Positions 42,567 to 52,178 of a stretch of 64,000 nt of DNA are shown here, in pieces (the first letter of the stretch is position 1; the number at the start of each line of letters is the position of its first letter). Source of the DNA: an uncultured Draconibacterium sp. (GTDB lineage Bacteria; Bacteroidota; Bacteroidia; Bacteroidales; Prolixibacteraceae); the NCBI RefSeq assembly GCF_963675065.1, contig NZ_OY775906.1:3016001-3080000 (forward strand), given 5' to 3'. Under the pieces are notes generated by a model. It did not search any database and was not told the DNA's origin. It saw only the letters and a list, made by a program, of their open reading frames with translations. The translations under genes and the position numbers were made by a program.

Positions 42567-44143
42567 GTTATATTTTCAAATTTATAAACGATGTAATTCC
42601 GGATTAAATTATCGGTGGGTTTATGACAGGCAATACATTCCAGCCCTTCATGTTTTCCATCGATTTTAAACCGTGCATTATCATGATTGAATCTTTCGGG
42701 TTGCCAGTTGTCAAAAGTATGGCACCGTTCACAATCATTCTTTCCAGATTCATTAAACTGTCCCCTATGAATATCATCATGACAGTTTTCGCAGTTCACC
42801 GGGAGTCCGGCAAAATGCTGTGTTACAACCCCGGCATTTTCAGTAAAATGGCAATCGCGACACGATACCGTTTTATGTTTTCCTTCAAGGTTAAAATTGG
42901 TTTTTGTATGATTAAATTCTATTCGACTCCAGATTTCCTCGTTATGGCATGAGCGGCAATCGGAATCAGGCATAAATTTGCTGCTGATTCTATTCTCGTG
43001 AATATTTTCGTGACAGGTAACACAATTGAGTTGATCAAACTTAAAATTCCATTCATCACTTTTTTTATGGCATTCAAAACACGGTGTTGCCCTATGCGCC
43101 CCATTTAGGGCAAATTTGGTTTTGTTGTGCCTTTCAAGTCCAAAAGAAGAAGGCGAAAATCCATGAACAGAATGACAGGAATTACAATCAGGTGTAATCC
43201 CGTTTTTTGCCATTTGCCCTTTATGGTAATCACTGTGGCAATCGGTACAATTATTATGTGGCAATACTTTTGTGTGATTACCCGAGGTGTGGCATTCTTT
43301 GCAATCTACAGCAGCATGTTTTCCACGCAACGGATAGTCGGTGTTGTTGTGATTAAACTCGCCAATATTCTTCACTTGTGTGAATGAAAACTCATCGTGA
43401 CATTTACGACAGTCGTTACCAAATTTATTGTTGTGTACATCCTCGTGGCAGCTGGTGCAGTTTCCAAATTCTACCCTGGCAAACTGTTGAAATGCTTTGC
43501 CATTCAACGTAGTTTTCTCGTGGCATTTGGCACAATCAACTTCCCTGTGTTTCCCAACCAATGGAAATTGAGTTGTTTCGTGATTAAAGCTAATAGCCGG
43601 CACAAAGGCTTGCTGGTTGTGGCAGTTGGTGCAAGTTTGCGACAAGGTATTCTGGTGCACATCAGTATGGCAATCGTTACACTTAGTGCCCATTCCGAGG
43701 TAAGTACCTGCCGATTTTTTCTGCGAAATATCGTTTTTGATTAACTCAGCTTTATGACAATCGGCGCAACTTATTTCTGCATGTTTTGCTTCCAGTTTAA
43801 AGCCCGTTAAATCGTGATTGAAAATATCTTTATCAATCCGAACCACCTTAAAATCGCGGCCATAATGTTCTCCATGACAAGCTGCACAACGTTTCCCGGT
43901 GACTTCTGTGGATGCATGATAACCTTTCTTTTGATCAACCATTTTCTTTATTTCGGTATGACATGCCAGGCATTTTGCAGAGGTTTGTTTTTCGCCTAAA
44001 ACATGACACTTTGTGCAGTTTGTAAGACCTTCCAAATGAGCATGTACTGCAGATAATTCTCCCGGCGATAATTGCGCAAAGGATTTTGCAGCCATTAAAA
44101 ATATTGCCAAAAGAAATGCGATATGTTTACTCAAGTTTTTCAA
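42548..44143 (-). CDS. Multihaem c-type cytochrome, 20 CXXCH motifs
   Basis: A 531-residue exported protein (signal peptide to about residue 23, KSFAQ) with 20 CXXCH motifs by my count. Repeated units of about 35-40 residues contain paired haem motifs with HNxTxFxLxGKH or FNHxxTxxPLxGKH, a pattern seen in periplasmic multihaem cytochromes. The protein ends on its last haem motif (CASCH then stop), and those codons overlap the next gene's start. It probably receives electrons from the membrane proteins encoded upstream and passes them to the 28-haem cytochrome (inference). Confidence 0.9.
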   Translation of the reverse strand: MKNLSKHIAFLLAIFLMAAKSFAQLSPGELSAVHAHLEGLTNCTKCHVLGEKQTSAKCLACHTEIKKMVDQKKGYHASTEVTGKRCAACHGEHYGRDFKVVRIDKDIFNHDLTGFKLEAKHAEISCADCHKAELIKNDISQKKSAGTYLGMGTKCNDCHTDVHQNTLSQTCTNCHNQQAFVPAISFNHETTQFPLVGKHREVDCAKCHEKTTLNGKAFQQFARVEFGNCTSCHEDVHNNKFGNDCRKCHDEFSFTQVKNIGEFNHNNTDYPLRGKHAAVDCKECHTSGNHTKVLPHNNCTDCHSDYHKGQMAKNGITPDCNSCHSVHGFSPSSFGLERHNKTKFALNGAHRATPCFECHKKSDEWNFKFDQLNCVTCHENIHENRISSKFMPDSDCRSCHNEEIWSRIEFNHTKTNFNLEGKHKTVSCRDCHFTENAGVVTQHFAGLPVNCENCHDDIHRGQFNESGKNDCERCHTFDNWQPERFNHDNARFKIDGKHEGLECIACHKPTDNLIRNYIVYKFENITCASCH

Positions 44144-44147
44144 TCGT

Positions 44148-45482
44148 TTAAGCGTGTTTTAATATTGCTTCGCCAAATTTTGTAGTTATCTCAATTCCGG
44201 CATTTCGCAAAAACTCGGTTGGTAATTCTCCTCCGGCAAAAATGTAAACCAGGTTATTTTCAATTACCAACTCCTCTTCCTGCCCGGCAATTTTTAAATG
44301 CACACACTCCTCTTCAATGGCAAGTAAGTTTGAGTTTAAGATCACATCAAGAACTTTCGATTTAATGGCTTCTTCCAGTTTTTTTCGGTTTTTCGGTTTT
44401 AGGCGCGAAAAGGTTTCCTTCCGGTACGAAAGAGTAACTTCATTTCCTGAAGCAAGTAATAAGGCTGATTCAATGGCCGAATCACCACCGCCAATAACCA
44501 ATATTTTATTCCCCAAAATAAGCTCAGGCTCAAGTAAACGGTAAGCAACCTTTGGCAAATCTTCGCCCGGAACATTTAATTTTCGTGGTGTGCCACGCCG
44601 GCCAATAGCCAGCAAAACGCGTTGCGCGGAATACTCTGCTCCGTTGTTGCATTCCACACAAAAACCCTGTTCTGTTTTTGTTATCTTATTAACCTTTTGT
44701 TTTTCGGAGATTTTAATGTCATTCTTCGAAAGAACATTGTTCCACAAATCCAGTAATTCGGGTTTGCTGGTTTCGTACAGTTTTACTTTTCCAAACAACG
44801 GAAGATCCATTGGCGAGGTCATTACAACTTTGGTCCGCGGAAAAGAGTAAACAGTTCCACCCAGTGTGTCTTGTTCCAATGTAAGCGTTTTAAGTTTTAG
44901 GCGTTTTGCCTCCAGTGTGGCAGAAATTCCTGCCGGACCGGCGCCAATCACAATCAAATCATATTGTGTTTCGCTTTCCGATTTTATTCCTTTTGAAAGA
45001 TTCTGAACAGCTTGCCGCCCCTGTTCCACTGCATTTCTGATAAGTCCCATGCCGCCCATTTCACCAGCGATGAACATTCCTTTTACATTGGTTTCGAAAG
45101 TTTGATTAACATGCGGCAGATCAACGCCCCGCTTTTCGGTACCAATAAATAATGAAATAGCCTGCGTTGGACAAGCATGAAAACAAGCGCCATGCCCCAC
45201 ACACTGACTGGCATTTATCACTGTTGCTTTTCCGTTTCTAATTCCCAGAATATCATGTTCAGGGCACGCACGCACGCAGGCTCCACTTTGAATACATGAA
45301 TTTGGATCGACAACCGGATGTAATGAAACCGGTTCGTACAAGCCTTCTTCTTTTGCCCGTTGTATCTTATCTTCAACAATCTTCGATTCGCGTCGCAATT
45401 TCCGGATATAGACAAAAACTACCCCCAGCAGAAAAATTACTACTGCGCCGTAAATCAATATTTGTTCCAATAAGCTTTCCAT
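44148..45482 (-). CDS. Membrane-anchored Fe-S/FAD pyridine nucleotide oxidoreductase
   Basis: A 444-residue flavoprotein. One transmembrane helix (about 9-26) leads to a ferredoxin-like domain and then a two-dinucleotide-binding TrxB-like domain (FAD site IVIGAGPAGISA near 175-187; NAD(P) site LVIGGGDSAIESA). The Fe-S motifs deviate: Cys63-X2-Ser66-X2-Cys69-X3-Cys73-Pro and Cys94-X2-His97-X2-Cys100-X3-Cys104-Pro, so the second Cys is Ser or His in both. It may oxidise NAD(P)H and reduce the membrane cytochrome. It sits 3 bases after that gene and 4 bases before the 20-haem gene. Confidence 0.82.
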   Translation of the reverse strand: MESLLEQILIYGAVVIFLLGVVFVYIRKLRRESKIVEDKIQRAKEEGLYEPVSLHPVVDPNSCIQSGACVRACPEHDILGIRNGKATVINASQCVGHGACFHACPTQAISLFIGTEKRGVDLPHVNQTFETNVKGMFIAGEMGGMGLIRNAVEQGRQAVQNLSKGIKSESETQYDLIVIGAGPAGISATLEAKRLKLKTLTLEQDTLGGTVYSFPRTKVVMTSPMDLPLFGKVKLYETSKPELLDLWNNVLSKNDIKISEKQKVNKITKTEQGFCVECNNGAEYSAQRVLLAIGRRGTPRKLNVPGEDLPKVAYRLLEPELILGNKILVIGGGDSAIESALLLASGNEVTLSYRKETFSRLKPKNRKKLEEAIKSKVLDVILNSNLLAIEEECVHLKIAGQEEELVIENNLVYIFAGGELPTEFLRNAGIEITTKFGEAILKHA

Positions 45483-45485
45483 AGT

Positions 45486-46355
45486 TTAAAAAATCCAGGT
45501 GTAACCAAAAAGCAAAGCCACAACAATATGCACCAGCATTATTACCAGCATTATTAAAGCAAAAGGAAGGTGTGCTACATGCCAGTAACGCATTAACTTT
45601 TGCATGGTTGAAAGCCACGCAATTCGACGGTTCATTATGATTTTTGATCTCAATATTTTTATGGCTTTCCGGTAATCTTTGCCTTTAAAACCTTTCTGTT
45701 TTAGTTCGTTCCGCAATTCAGAAATTAAATTGTGCTCAAAACTTAATCGATTTGCCAGCCGCTTTATATAGTTGCCTTCCTCGAGGTAAGTTTGTGTTTT
45801 TAATGCAACATTAACCTTTTGCATACCGGCAGAAAGTGCTTCATTCCCGTCGCCAAACTGTGCCCAAAGTTGGGCTTCTATTTTGTTCAGTTCGTTAAGA
45901 CTCATTTCACGCCCTTCGATGGTACGCGGTATTTGCAGATAAATAACACGGCCAATGACACCGCTGATGACAACTGCTACCATACTCCAAAAGCTAACTG
46001 CAACAATACCCCCAAATTTAAATGATGTGTGATACAAGACCATAATCGGTCCTAATGTGCACAAAAAGATATGGAACTCTAACCAGTATCTTAAAACGCC
46101 AATTCTTGAGAGGAATCTGAATCGTTTACGTGCCATGTATCCAAATACACCAACAACCATTAAAGTGGCTCCAATAATTCCCAGTCCGTGTCCGATTAAC
46201 CCTGTTGGTCTTAGTAAAGCATCTTGTTCATGAAAATGACGATCACTCAAATCAGCCAAATAATAGTCCGAACCATAAACAGCTAAAAAAACAAATACAA
46301 AAATTGTTACTGTTACTAATGAAAGTATATACAGCGAGTGCCAGAATCGTCCCAT
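45486..46355 (-). CDS. Membrane cytochrome b-like protein
   Basis: A 289-residue integral membrane protein with about five helices (about 5-27, 52-74, 90-112, 116-140, 258-285). Histidines lie in or near several helices (HGLGIIG, LEFHIFL, LYHTSF, RYWHVAHLPF, LVHIVV), the pattern of a di-haem cytochrome b. A long soluble loop (about 145-255) is helical and charged. As the first gene of the operon it could take electrons from the flavoprotein or quinol pool into the periplasmic cytochromes (inference). The family is not one I can name. Confidence 0.7.
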   Translation of the reverse strand: MGRFWHSLYILSLVTVTIFVFVFLAVYGSDYYLADLSDRHFHEQDALLRPTGLIGHGLGIIGATLMVVGVFGYMARKRFRFLSRIGVLRYWLEFHIFLCTLGPIMVLYHTSFKFGGIVAVSFWSMVAVVISGVIGRVIYLQIPRTIEGREMSLNELNKIEAQLWAQFGDGNEALSAGMQKVNVALKTQTYLEEGNYIKRLANRLSFEHNLISELRNELKQKGFKGKDYRKAIKILRSKIIMNRRIAWLSTMQKLMRYWHVAHLPFALIMLVIMLVHIVVALLFGYTWIF

Positions 46356-46666
46356 TTATCTTCCACAATTTAGGTTTGTAGATTACAATCTAGAAATATT
46401 TTATTAAATACTATACGTTAAAAAGCAACGGAATAGTATTTCAAATCAACTATAAATTAGAAAGTTACATTTTTGCTGGATTTATACCAAACAAATGTTT
46501 AATAGGATAGAATAAAACCATTACCAAGAATCAAAAGCAGGATTTTAATTGCCAACTTTAATACAATTAATTTAAAACGCATCTAAATTTCTAGATATGT
46601 AAGAAATTTTCGGGGAACCGAAATACAATTCAACAAGCTTAGAATAAGTAACTCGAAACAAACGAT
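46356..46666. promoter_or_regulatory. Promoter side of the electron-transfer operon
   Basis: A 311-bp AT-rich gap upstream of the operon that starts at 46355 (leftward). The M23 peptidase gene ends on its right side. TAGATTACAATCTA (46379-46392) is a short inverted repeat and CTAGAAAT/ATTTCTAG words recur, so a regulator site is possible. No sure promoter or terminator was identified. Confidence 0.35.
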
Positions 46667-47953
46667 TTACTGACCGTTTTCTACTTTTGCAAGTATTTGC
46701 TCACCAGGTTCCCACTGAATTTTTTGAAGTTCCAGCATTAACGAATCTTTAACGACGGTGTAGCGCTCCATGTTTTCTTCTTTAACCGGCTCAACAGGCG
46801 GTGCCTTTACTTTTAAGGGATCGACTAAACTCCCGTTTTTTGCCACCCTGAAATCAAGATGAGGCCCTGATGCCAATCCGGTTGAACCAACATAACCAAT
46901 AACCTGTCCTTGTTTTACACGTGCTCCGGTATGAATACCTTTTCCATACCCTGAAAGATGCATGTAGGTAGTGGTATAAACCGAATTGTGCTTTATTTTC
47001 AGATAATTTCCTCCTCCGTTTTTCTGGTAAGCTTTCGCCACAACTGTTCCATCGCCAATACTCATAACAGGTGTTCCTTTTGGTGCAGCATAATCAACTC
47101 CACGGTGCGGACGACGAATACGTAATACGGGATGCATACGACTATTTGAGTAGCGAGAGCTAATACGAGAGAATTTCAAAGGCGCTTTTAGGAAAGCTTT
47201 TCGAAGGCTTTTTCCCTGCTCGTCAAAATAATCCCAACGGTCTTCCTGATCGAAGATAAATGCATAATTCTCTTCACCATAATGGTCAAACTGAACCGCA
47301 TAAATTTCGCCAATACCAATGGAAACGGAATCAACAAATTGTTCGTCGTAAATCACCCTAAAACGATCGCCTTTCTGAATAGCGAAGAAATCAATAGTCC
47401 AGGCAAAAATATCCGACAGTTCCAATGCAAGCATCGGGTCTTGTCCGTTATCCACCATGGCATTCCACAACGACGATTCCACAACACCATAAGCCGTTCG
47501 TTGGCGGGTTTTCACTTCCTTTTCGCCCTGGTAAATCCCTAATGTATCGGTCAGTTCGAATACGGTATATTCAACCGGTGAGTTTTCGTAAACAAAATAT
47601 TTAGCTACAGGAACAGAGTCGCGGGTTGAAAGAATACAGAAATTTTCGCCGCTTTTAATTTTTCGGACATCAAAAACGTCTCTTGATTTACGGGCAATTT
47701 TATCGATGGTGCCCATGCCCACACCACGTGCATTTAAAATCTGGCTGAGGTATTGATTGTTTTTCACTTTCCCCATCTCCAGCGAAAAAGAATCAATGGG
47801 AAGCCCATATCTTAATTCCGGCATTTTTACTTCAACAACAGTATCTAACACCGGAGCCTCCTCCTGTTGAGTTTTTTTAGGTGCACACGAAAACAACTGA
47901 CTCAGTGCAACAATGAGTCCCATCCCCACAACTATCGATCTCAATTTCCTCAT
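46667..47953 (-). CDS. M23-family peptidase lipoprotein
   Basis: A 428-residue lipoprotein (lipobox FSC, Cys23) with a LytM/M23 zinc endopeptidase domain near the C-terminus (about 270-400), which usually cuts peptidoglycan peptides or activates amidases. The first ligands HRGVDYAAP (His, Asp) and TYMHLSGYG are present, but the usual HLH motif reads GPHLDFRV, with Asp in place of the last His, a variant I have seen in related proteins. The N-terminal half (about 50-260) resembles the substrate-occluding domains of envelope M23 proteins. Single gene. Confidence 0.87.
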   Translation of the reverse strand: MRKLRSIVVGMGLIVALSQLFSCAPKKTQQEEAPVLDTVVEVKMPELRYGLPIDSFSLEMGKVKNNQYLSQILNARGVGMGTIDKIARKSRDVFDVRKIKSGENFCILSTRDSVPVAKYFVYENSPVEYTVFELTDTLGIYQGEKEVKTRQRTAYGVVESSLWNAMVDNGQDPMLALELSDIFAWTIDFFAIQKGDRFRVIYDEQFVDSVSIGIGEIYAVQFDHYGEENYAFIFDQEDRWDYFDEQGKSLRKAFLKAPLKFSRISSRYSNSRMHPVLRIRRPHRGVDYAAPKGTPVMSIGDGTVVAKAYQKNGGGNYLKIKHNSVYTTTYMHLSGYGKGIHTGARVKQGQVIGYVGSTGLASGPHLDFRVAKNGSLVDPLKVKAPPVEPVKEENMERYTVVKDSLMLELQKIQWEPGEQILAKVENGQ

Positions 47954-48069
47954 CTTCAGATTTTATTAAATGCAAAAATAAGAAAACTGTATAGATATCA
48001 AGATTAGTATGTATTTATTTAAAAAATTGAATTTTTGTACGAAAAATAAATGTTTGCCGGGAGTATCGC

Positions 48070-48972
48070 TTACAATTTCAACTTGTCGAAACCCTGGCCG
48101 TAAACGCCCATTACGCTGCCCATTGAGATAAAAGCATCCGGATCGATTTGTTTAATCTTACGAAAGATGGCACCGGTTTCTTTTTTTCGCACAACTGACA
48201 TAATCACTTTTGTTTCCTTTTTGGTGTACCACCCCGAGCCATCCAGTAAGGTAACTCCGCGAATGGCTTCGTTATTGATATATTCAGCAATTTCTTTGTA
48301 TTCTTTAGAGATGATAAACATTTGCGCCGAGCGGTTGGCACCACTCAAAAACGAATCGAGCGAATACGAGACCACCCACATAGAAACGTAGCCATACACC
48401 AGTTTCTCGGGCGAACGAAACACCACATACGAAGAAGCAATAATAATCACGTCGCAAAGCATAATAATACGCCCCGGACTTATATTCCGGTATTTGTTTA
48501 TTATCATGGCAAAAATATCAGTGCCTCCGGTACTACCTCCTCTCGAAAAAACTACGCCCAGGCCAATCCCACCAAACATACCGCCCAGCACTGCCGAAAG
48601 AAAAGTATCGTCCACAATGGGCTCGCTTAACACATTCTCAAAAAGCGCAAAAAAACCTGTTAAAACCAAAATACTGTATATGGTTTTCACTCCGTAATTT
48701 GCTCCCAGAATTTTTATGGCAATAAGCACCAACACAGCGTTGATTGACAGATACGTAATACTCACAGGTATTTTAGTGGCAAAATATATTACTGCAGCCA
48801 CACCACTAATTCCTCCGCCGGTTATTTCTGCCGGAATTAGAAACAATACCCAGCCGGCTGCAAACAGCAGCAACCCGAATGTAATAATCGCATAGTCCTG
48901 TATCAAACGTCCAATGCGTGTATTTTCTGACAATATTTCTTTTACCATTTTTCGTTTTATAAGTGTATTCAA
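48070..48972 (-). CDS. YitT-family membrane protein
   Basis: A 300-residue protein of the YitT family: five or six transmembrane segments (about 25-200, DUF161 repeat with FLIPAEITGGGISGVA and FSRGGSTGGTDIFAMIIN) and a C-terminal soluble DUF2179 domain (about 215-300, GVTLLDGSGWYTKKETKVIMSVV). The function is unestablished; transport is often suspected. ATG at 48972 is used; an internal Met at residue 9 is an alternative. It is a single gene between the M23 peptidase and leuS. Confidence 0.88.
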   Translation of the reverse strand: MNTLIKRKMVKEILSENTRIGRLIQDYAIITFGLLLFAAGWVLFLIPAEITGGGISGVAAVIYFATKIPVSITYLSINAVLVLIAIKILGANYGVKTIYSILVLTGFFALFENVLSEPIVDDTFLSAVLGGMFGGIGLGVVFSRGGSTGGTDIFAMIINKYRNISPGRIIMLCDVIIIASSYVVFRSPEKLVYGYVSMWVVSYSLDSFLSGANRSAQMFIISKEYKEIAEYINNEAIRGVTLLDGSGWYTKKETKVIMSVVRKKETGAIFRKIKQIDPDAFISMGSVMGVYGQGFDKLKL

Positions 48973-49047
48973 AAATCGCGCAAATGAACAAAGCCTTTTC
49001 TGAATAAATCGTGATGATTGTCAGGAATCTGCGAATTAATATAGATT

Positions 49048-49083
49048 AAAAAAACGAAAGGGTAACCATGTGGTTACCCTTTC
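49048..49083 (-). terminator. Terminator of leuS
   Basis: GAAAGGGTAACCA (49056-49068) is perfectly complementary to TGGTTACCCTTTC (49071-49083). The A run at 49048-49054 becomes a T run on the leuS strand. Confidence 0.9.
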
Positions 49084-49116
49084 AAAATATCTCGTGAAAA
49101 CTAAAAGTTTAACTTA

Positions 49117-49917
49117 CTATCCTACAGCAATATTGATGATCTTTTTCGGTACAAAAATGAATTTCCGAACGGTTTTTCCTTCCATCCATTTGGCAGCGCG
49201 CTCGTCGGCAAGCACTGTCTTTTCAATTTCATCTTTTGGCATATCCAACGGCAGCTCAATTTTAAAGCGCATTTTACCGTTAAACGACACCGGGTATTCG
49301 TGCGAATCTTCGGTCAGCAAACTTTGGTCAACCTCGGGCCAGGTTTCGTAGGCCAAAGTTTCTTTATTTCCATAAAGCGACCATAACTCTTCGGCCATGT
49401 GTGGTGCATAAGGCGCCAGTATTGTGGCAAAGGTTTCAGCCGTTTGTTTGGTAACTTTTCCTTTTTTTATTGCCAGATTATTAAAAACCATCAGCGCCGA
49501 AATTCCGGTATTGAACTTCATGTTCTCAATGTCGTGCGCAACTTTCTGTATGGTTTGATGCAGCAGTTTAGCCACCTCTTTATCTTCTTCTCCTTTTACA
49601 ATCTTTGTTGGATCGGCAAAGAAACGATAAGCACGTGCCAGGAAGTTGAAAACTCCTTTCACACCGTTTTCAGCCCAGGGCTTTCGCTCGTCAAGCGGCC
49701 CCATAAACATTTCGTACAAACGCAGCGAATCGGCACCGTAATGAGCGATAACATCATCAGGATTCACCACATTCTTCAGCGACTTCGACATTTTTGCTAC
49801 AATCTGTCTCAGTTCCTCGCCGGTTTCTGTGTGGAAATATTTACCGTCTTTTTCTTCTACCAAATCAGAAGCTACTTTTGCTCCTGTTGCAGTTTCGTAG
49901 GCAAAAGCCAGAATCAT
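49117..49917 (-). pseudogene. leuS: Leucyl-tRNA synthetase, C-terminal part (frame-shifted)
   Basis: A 266-codon frame starting GMILAFAYETATGAKV-like sequence directly where the N-terminal part stops. It has the KMSKS motif (AKMSKSLKNVVNPDDVI), the anticodon-binding domain and the small C-terminal domain ending IFVPKKIINIAVG. The two frames meet at an ATGA overlap (49914-49917). Reading LFNQGMIL across the join needs one extra base, a second G next to position 49923 on the plus strand. An assembly error or recent mutation is most likely; a true two-subunit enzyme, as in Aquifex, is the alternative. Confidence 0.85.
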
Positions 49918-51767
49918 TCCCTGTTAAACAGTTTTTGGAAAGGCTCGTCGGTTGAAACAACGCCCAGGTCGAACAACACTTTGTGCCAGAAACGCGAGTA
50001 CAACAAGTGCAGAACAGCATGCTCGGCACCACCTACATACAAGTCCACAGGCATCCAGTACTGTTCTTTTTTCACATCGAAAATACTGTCTTCGTTATTC
50101 GGATCGATGTAACGCAGATAGTACCAGCACGAACCGGCCCACTGTGGCATTGTGTTGGTTTCGCGGCGGCCCTTTCGTCCGTTTTTATCAGTTACTACCA
50201 ACCAATCTTCTGCCTTTGCCAATGGCGATTCGCCTGTTGCACTTGGTGAATATTCTTCCAAATTTGGCAATTGTAATGGTAAGTATTCATCTTCAACCAA
50301 GCTTACTTCACCATCTTCCCAGTGAATTACAGGGAACGGCTCGCCCCAATAACGCTGACGGCTAAACAGCCAGTCGCGCAATTTAAAATTAACGGTTGCT
50401 TTTCCAATACCTTGCTTTTCGAGCCACTCAACAACTTGTTGAATACCTGCAGCTTTATTCAAGCCGTTTATATCCAATCCGGTCTCATCGCTCGATGAGT
50501 TAATGTAAGCACCGTCTTCTGTCCAGCAGGCATCTCCGGCTAAAATCTCTTCGCGGTTCTCAGCATCTTTCGGATCGAGGATGCAGTTAATATCGATGTT
50601 AAATTCTTTTGCAAACTCAAAGTCGCGGGTGTCGTGTGCCGGAACGGCCATAATTGCACCTGTTCCGTAGCCCATCAATACATAGTCGGCCACCCAAATC
50701 GGAATCAACTGTTTATTCACCGGATTAACAGCGTAACGGCCAGTAAATACTCCGGTCTTTTCTTTAGCCAGATCTGTACGATCTAAATCCGACTTTAAAG
50801 CCGCAGCTTTTATATATGCATCTACCGCTTCTTTTTTGTCATCGGTAACAATTTCATCTACCAACTCGTGCTCCGGCGCAATTACCATGTAAGTTGCACC
50901 AAACAAAGTATCAGGACGCGTTGTGTAAACACGCAAATTTTTATCCAATCCATCAATAGCAAAATCCACTTCGGCACCGGTTGATTTACCAATCCAGTTG
51001 CGCTGCATGTCTTTTACTCCTTCCGGCCAATCCAGGTTTTCAAGCCCGCTCAGCAATCTCTCACCATAATGAGGAATACGCAGCAACCATTGTTTCAGGT
51101 TTTTGCGAATAACCGTGTTCCCACATTTTTCGTGCGAACCATCCGTTAGTACCTCTTCGTTGGCACACACCGTTTTACACGAATCACACCACCAAACCTG
51201 TGCATTATCGTAGTAGGCCAGACGTTTTTCGCTGATGTATGTTTTTACAGCCTCTTCGCCGTTTGCTTTTACTTCTTCAGGAATTACCAGTTCTGAAATT
51301 GGACGCCCTTTTTGTTGCTCTTCATCAAAATAAGTGTCGTATAATTTTTTGAAGATCCACTGTGTCCACTTAAAATATTTTGGGTCGGTGGTGTTTATTT
51401 CACGATCCCAATCATAACTCAAGCCAATGGCTTTAATCTGTCGACGGAAATTATCGCAGTTTTTCTGAGTGGTAATTGCCGGGTGAGTACCTGTTTGCAT
51501 AGCATACTGTTCGGCTGGCAAACCAAATGCATCGTAGCCCATCGGGTGCAACACATTAAAGCCTTTCATACGTTTGTAACGGCTTAAAATATCGGTTGCG
51601 GTATAACCCTCAGGGTGACCAACATGCAATCCTGCTCCCGAAGGATACGGGAACATATCAAGAATGTAATATTTTGGTTTTGAGTAGTCGTCGTTGGTTT
51701 TAAACGTTTTGTTTTCCTCCCAGTACTTTTGCCATTTCGGCTCTATTTCTGCGAATTTATATTCCAT
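49914..51767 (-). pseudogene. leuS: Leucyl-tRNA synthetase, N-terminal part (frame-shifted)
   Basis: A 617-codon frame that attaches leucine to tRNALeu in the intact enzyme. It contains the class I HIGH motif as HVGH (PSGAGLHVGHPEGYT), the zinc ribbon cysteines (WWCDSCKTVC, HEKCGN) and the CP1 editing domain with TTRPDTLFGATYMVIAPEH. It ends KLFNRE then TGA, where homologues read KLFNQGM. The combined length of about 880 residues is normal. Codon use and conservation are intact on both sides, arguing against old decay. Start ATG 51767 gives the usual MEYKFAEIEPKWQKYW. Confidence 0.9.
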
Positions 51768-52178
51768 TTTCTTACTTAATAAGATTCTAACCTGATTAAT
51801 TCACAAATTTCCTATTCCGAATCAAAAATGCTTCGACTGAAAGGCAATGCTCGATTTTCGAGCCTCGAAATAGCTACTGCTATTCCTACGAGTCTCAAAT
51901 CTGCGCTTACCTTTATTCATTGCATTTTTGACTTCTCATAACGAAAACTCATGAATGAATCAGGTTGATTTTAAAGGCGCAAAGATAAAATTTTTGTTGG
52001 ATGTATCAGGTGATTTTACACATTCAAAATAAATCAAAACAAAATGTATGAGTTTACAACTGATTGGGCTCCATATCTAACAGACTAATATTTTGCGTAT
52101 CAATTAGTATGCTGAAAAGCAATCAGATAACTTCTCTCTTTTTTGTAACTTCAACATATAAAAACTAATACCATTAAA
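51768..52178. other. Intergenic region between leuS and gdhA
   Basis: A 411-bp gap that carries the start region of leuS (leftward), the inverted-end element at 51789-51966, and the promoter side of gdhA. The last 150 bases are AT-rich without a clear TAnnTTTG match. No gene is seen. Confidence 0.45.
51789..51966. repeat. 178-bp imperfect palindromic element
   Basis: AACCTGATTAATTCA (51789-51803) is matched at 14 of 15 positions by the complement of 51952-51966. TCAAAAATGC (51822-51831) is matched perfectly by GCATTTTTGA (51922-51931), and further weaker pairing (GACTGAAAGGCAA) continues inward. The whole segment could fold into one long hairpin, like a MITE or large REP element. It lies just upstream of leuS. 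Only one copy is in the window. Confidence 0.55.

Noticed and set aside
40502..43999. Several 60-170 codon frames on both strands across the multihaem cytochrome genes
   Set aside because: They are out of frame with the regularly spaced CXXCH motifs and arise from the repeated Cys-His codons.
49905..49935. Programmed ribosomal frameshift in leuS
   Set aside because: There is no slippery heptamer or downstream structure of the usual type at the join, and the family does not use frameshifting; a missing base or a split enzyme is simpler.
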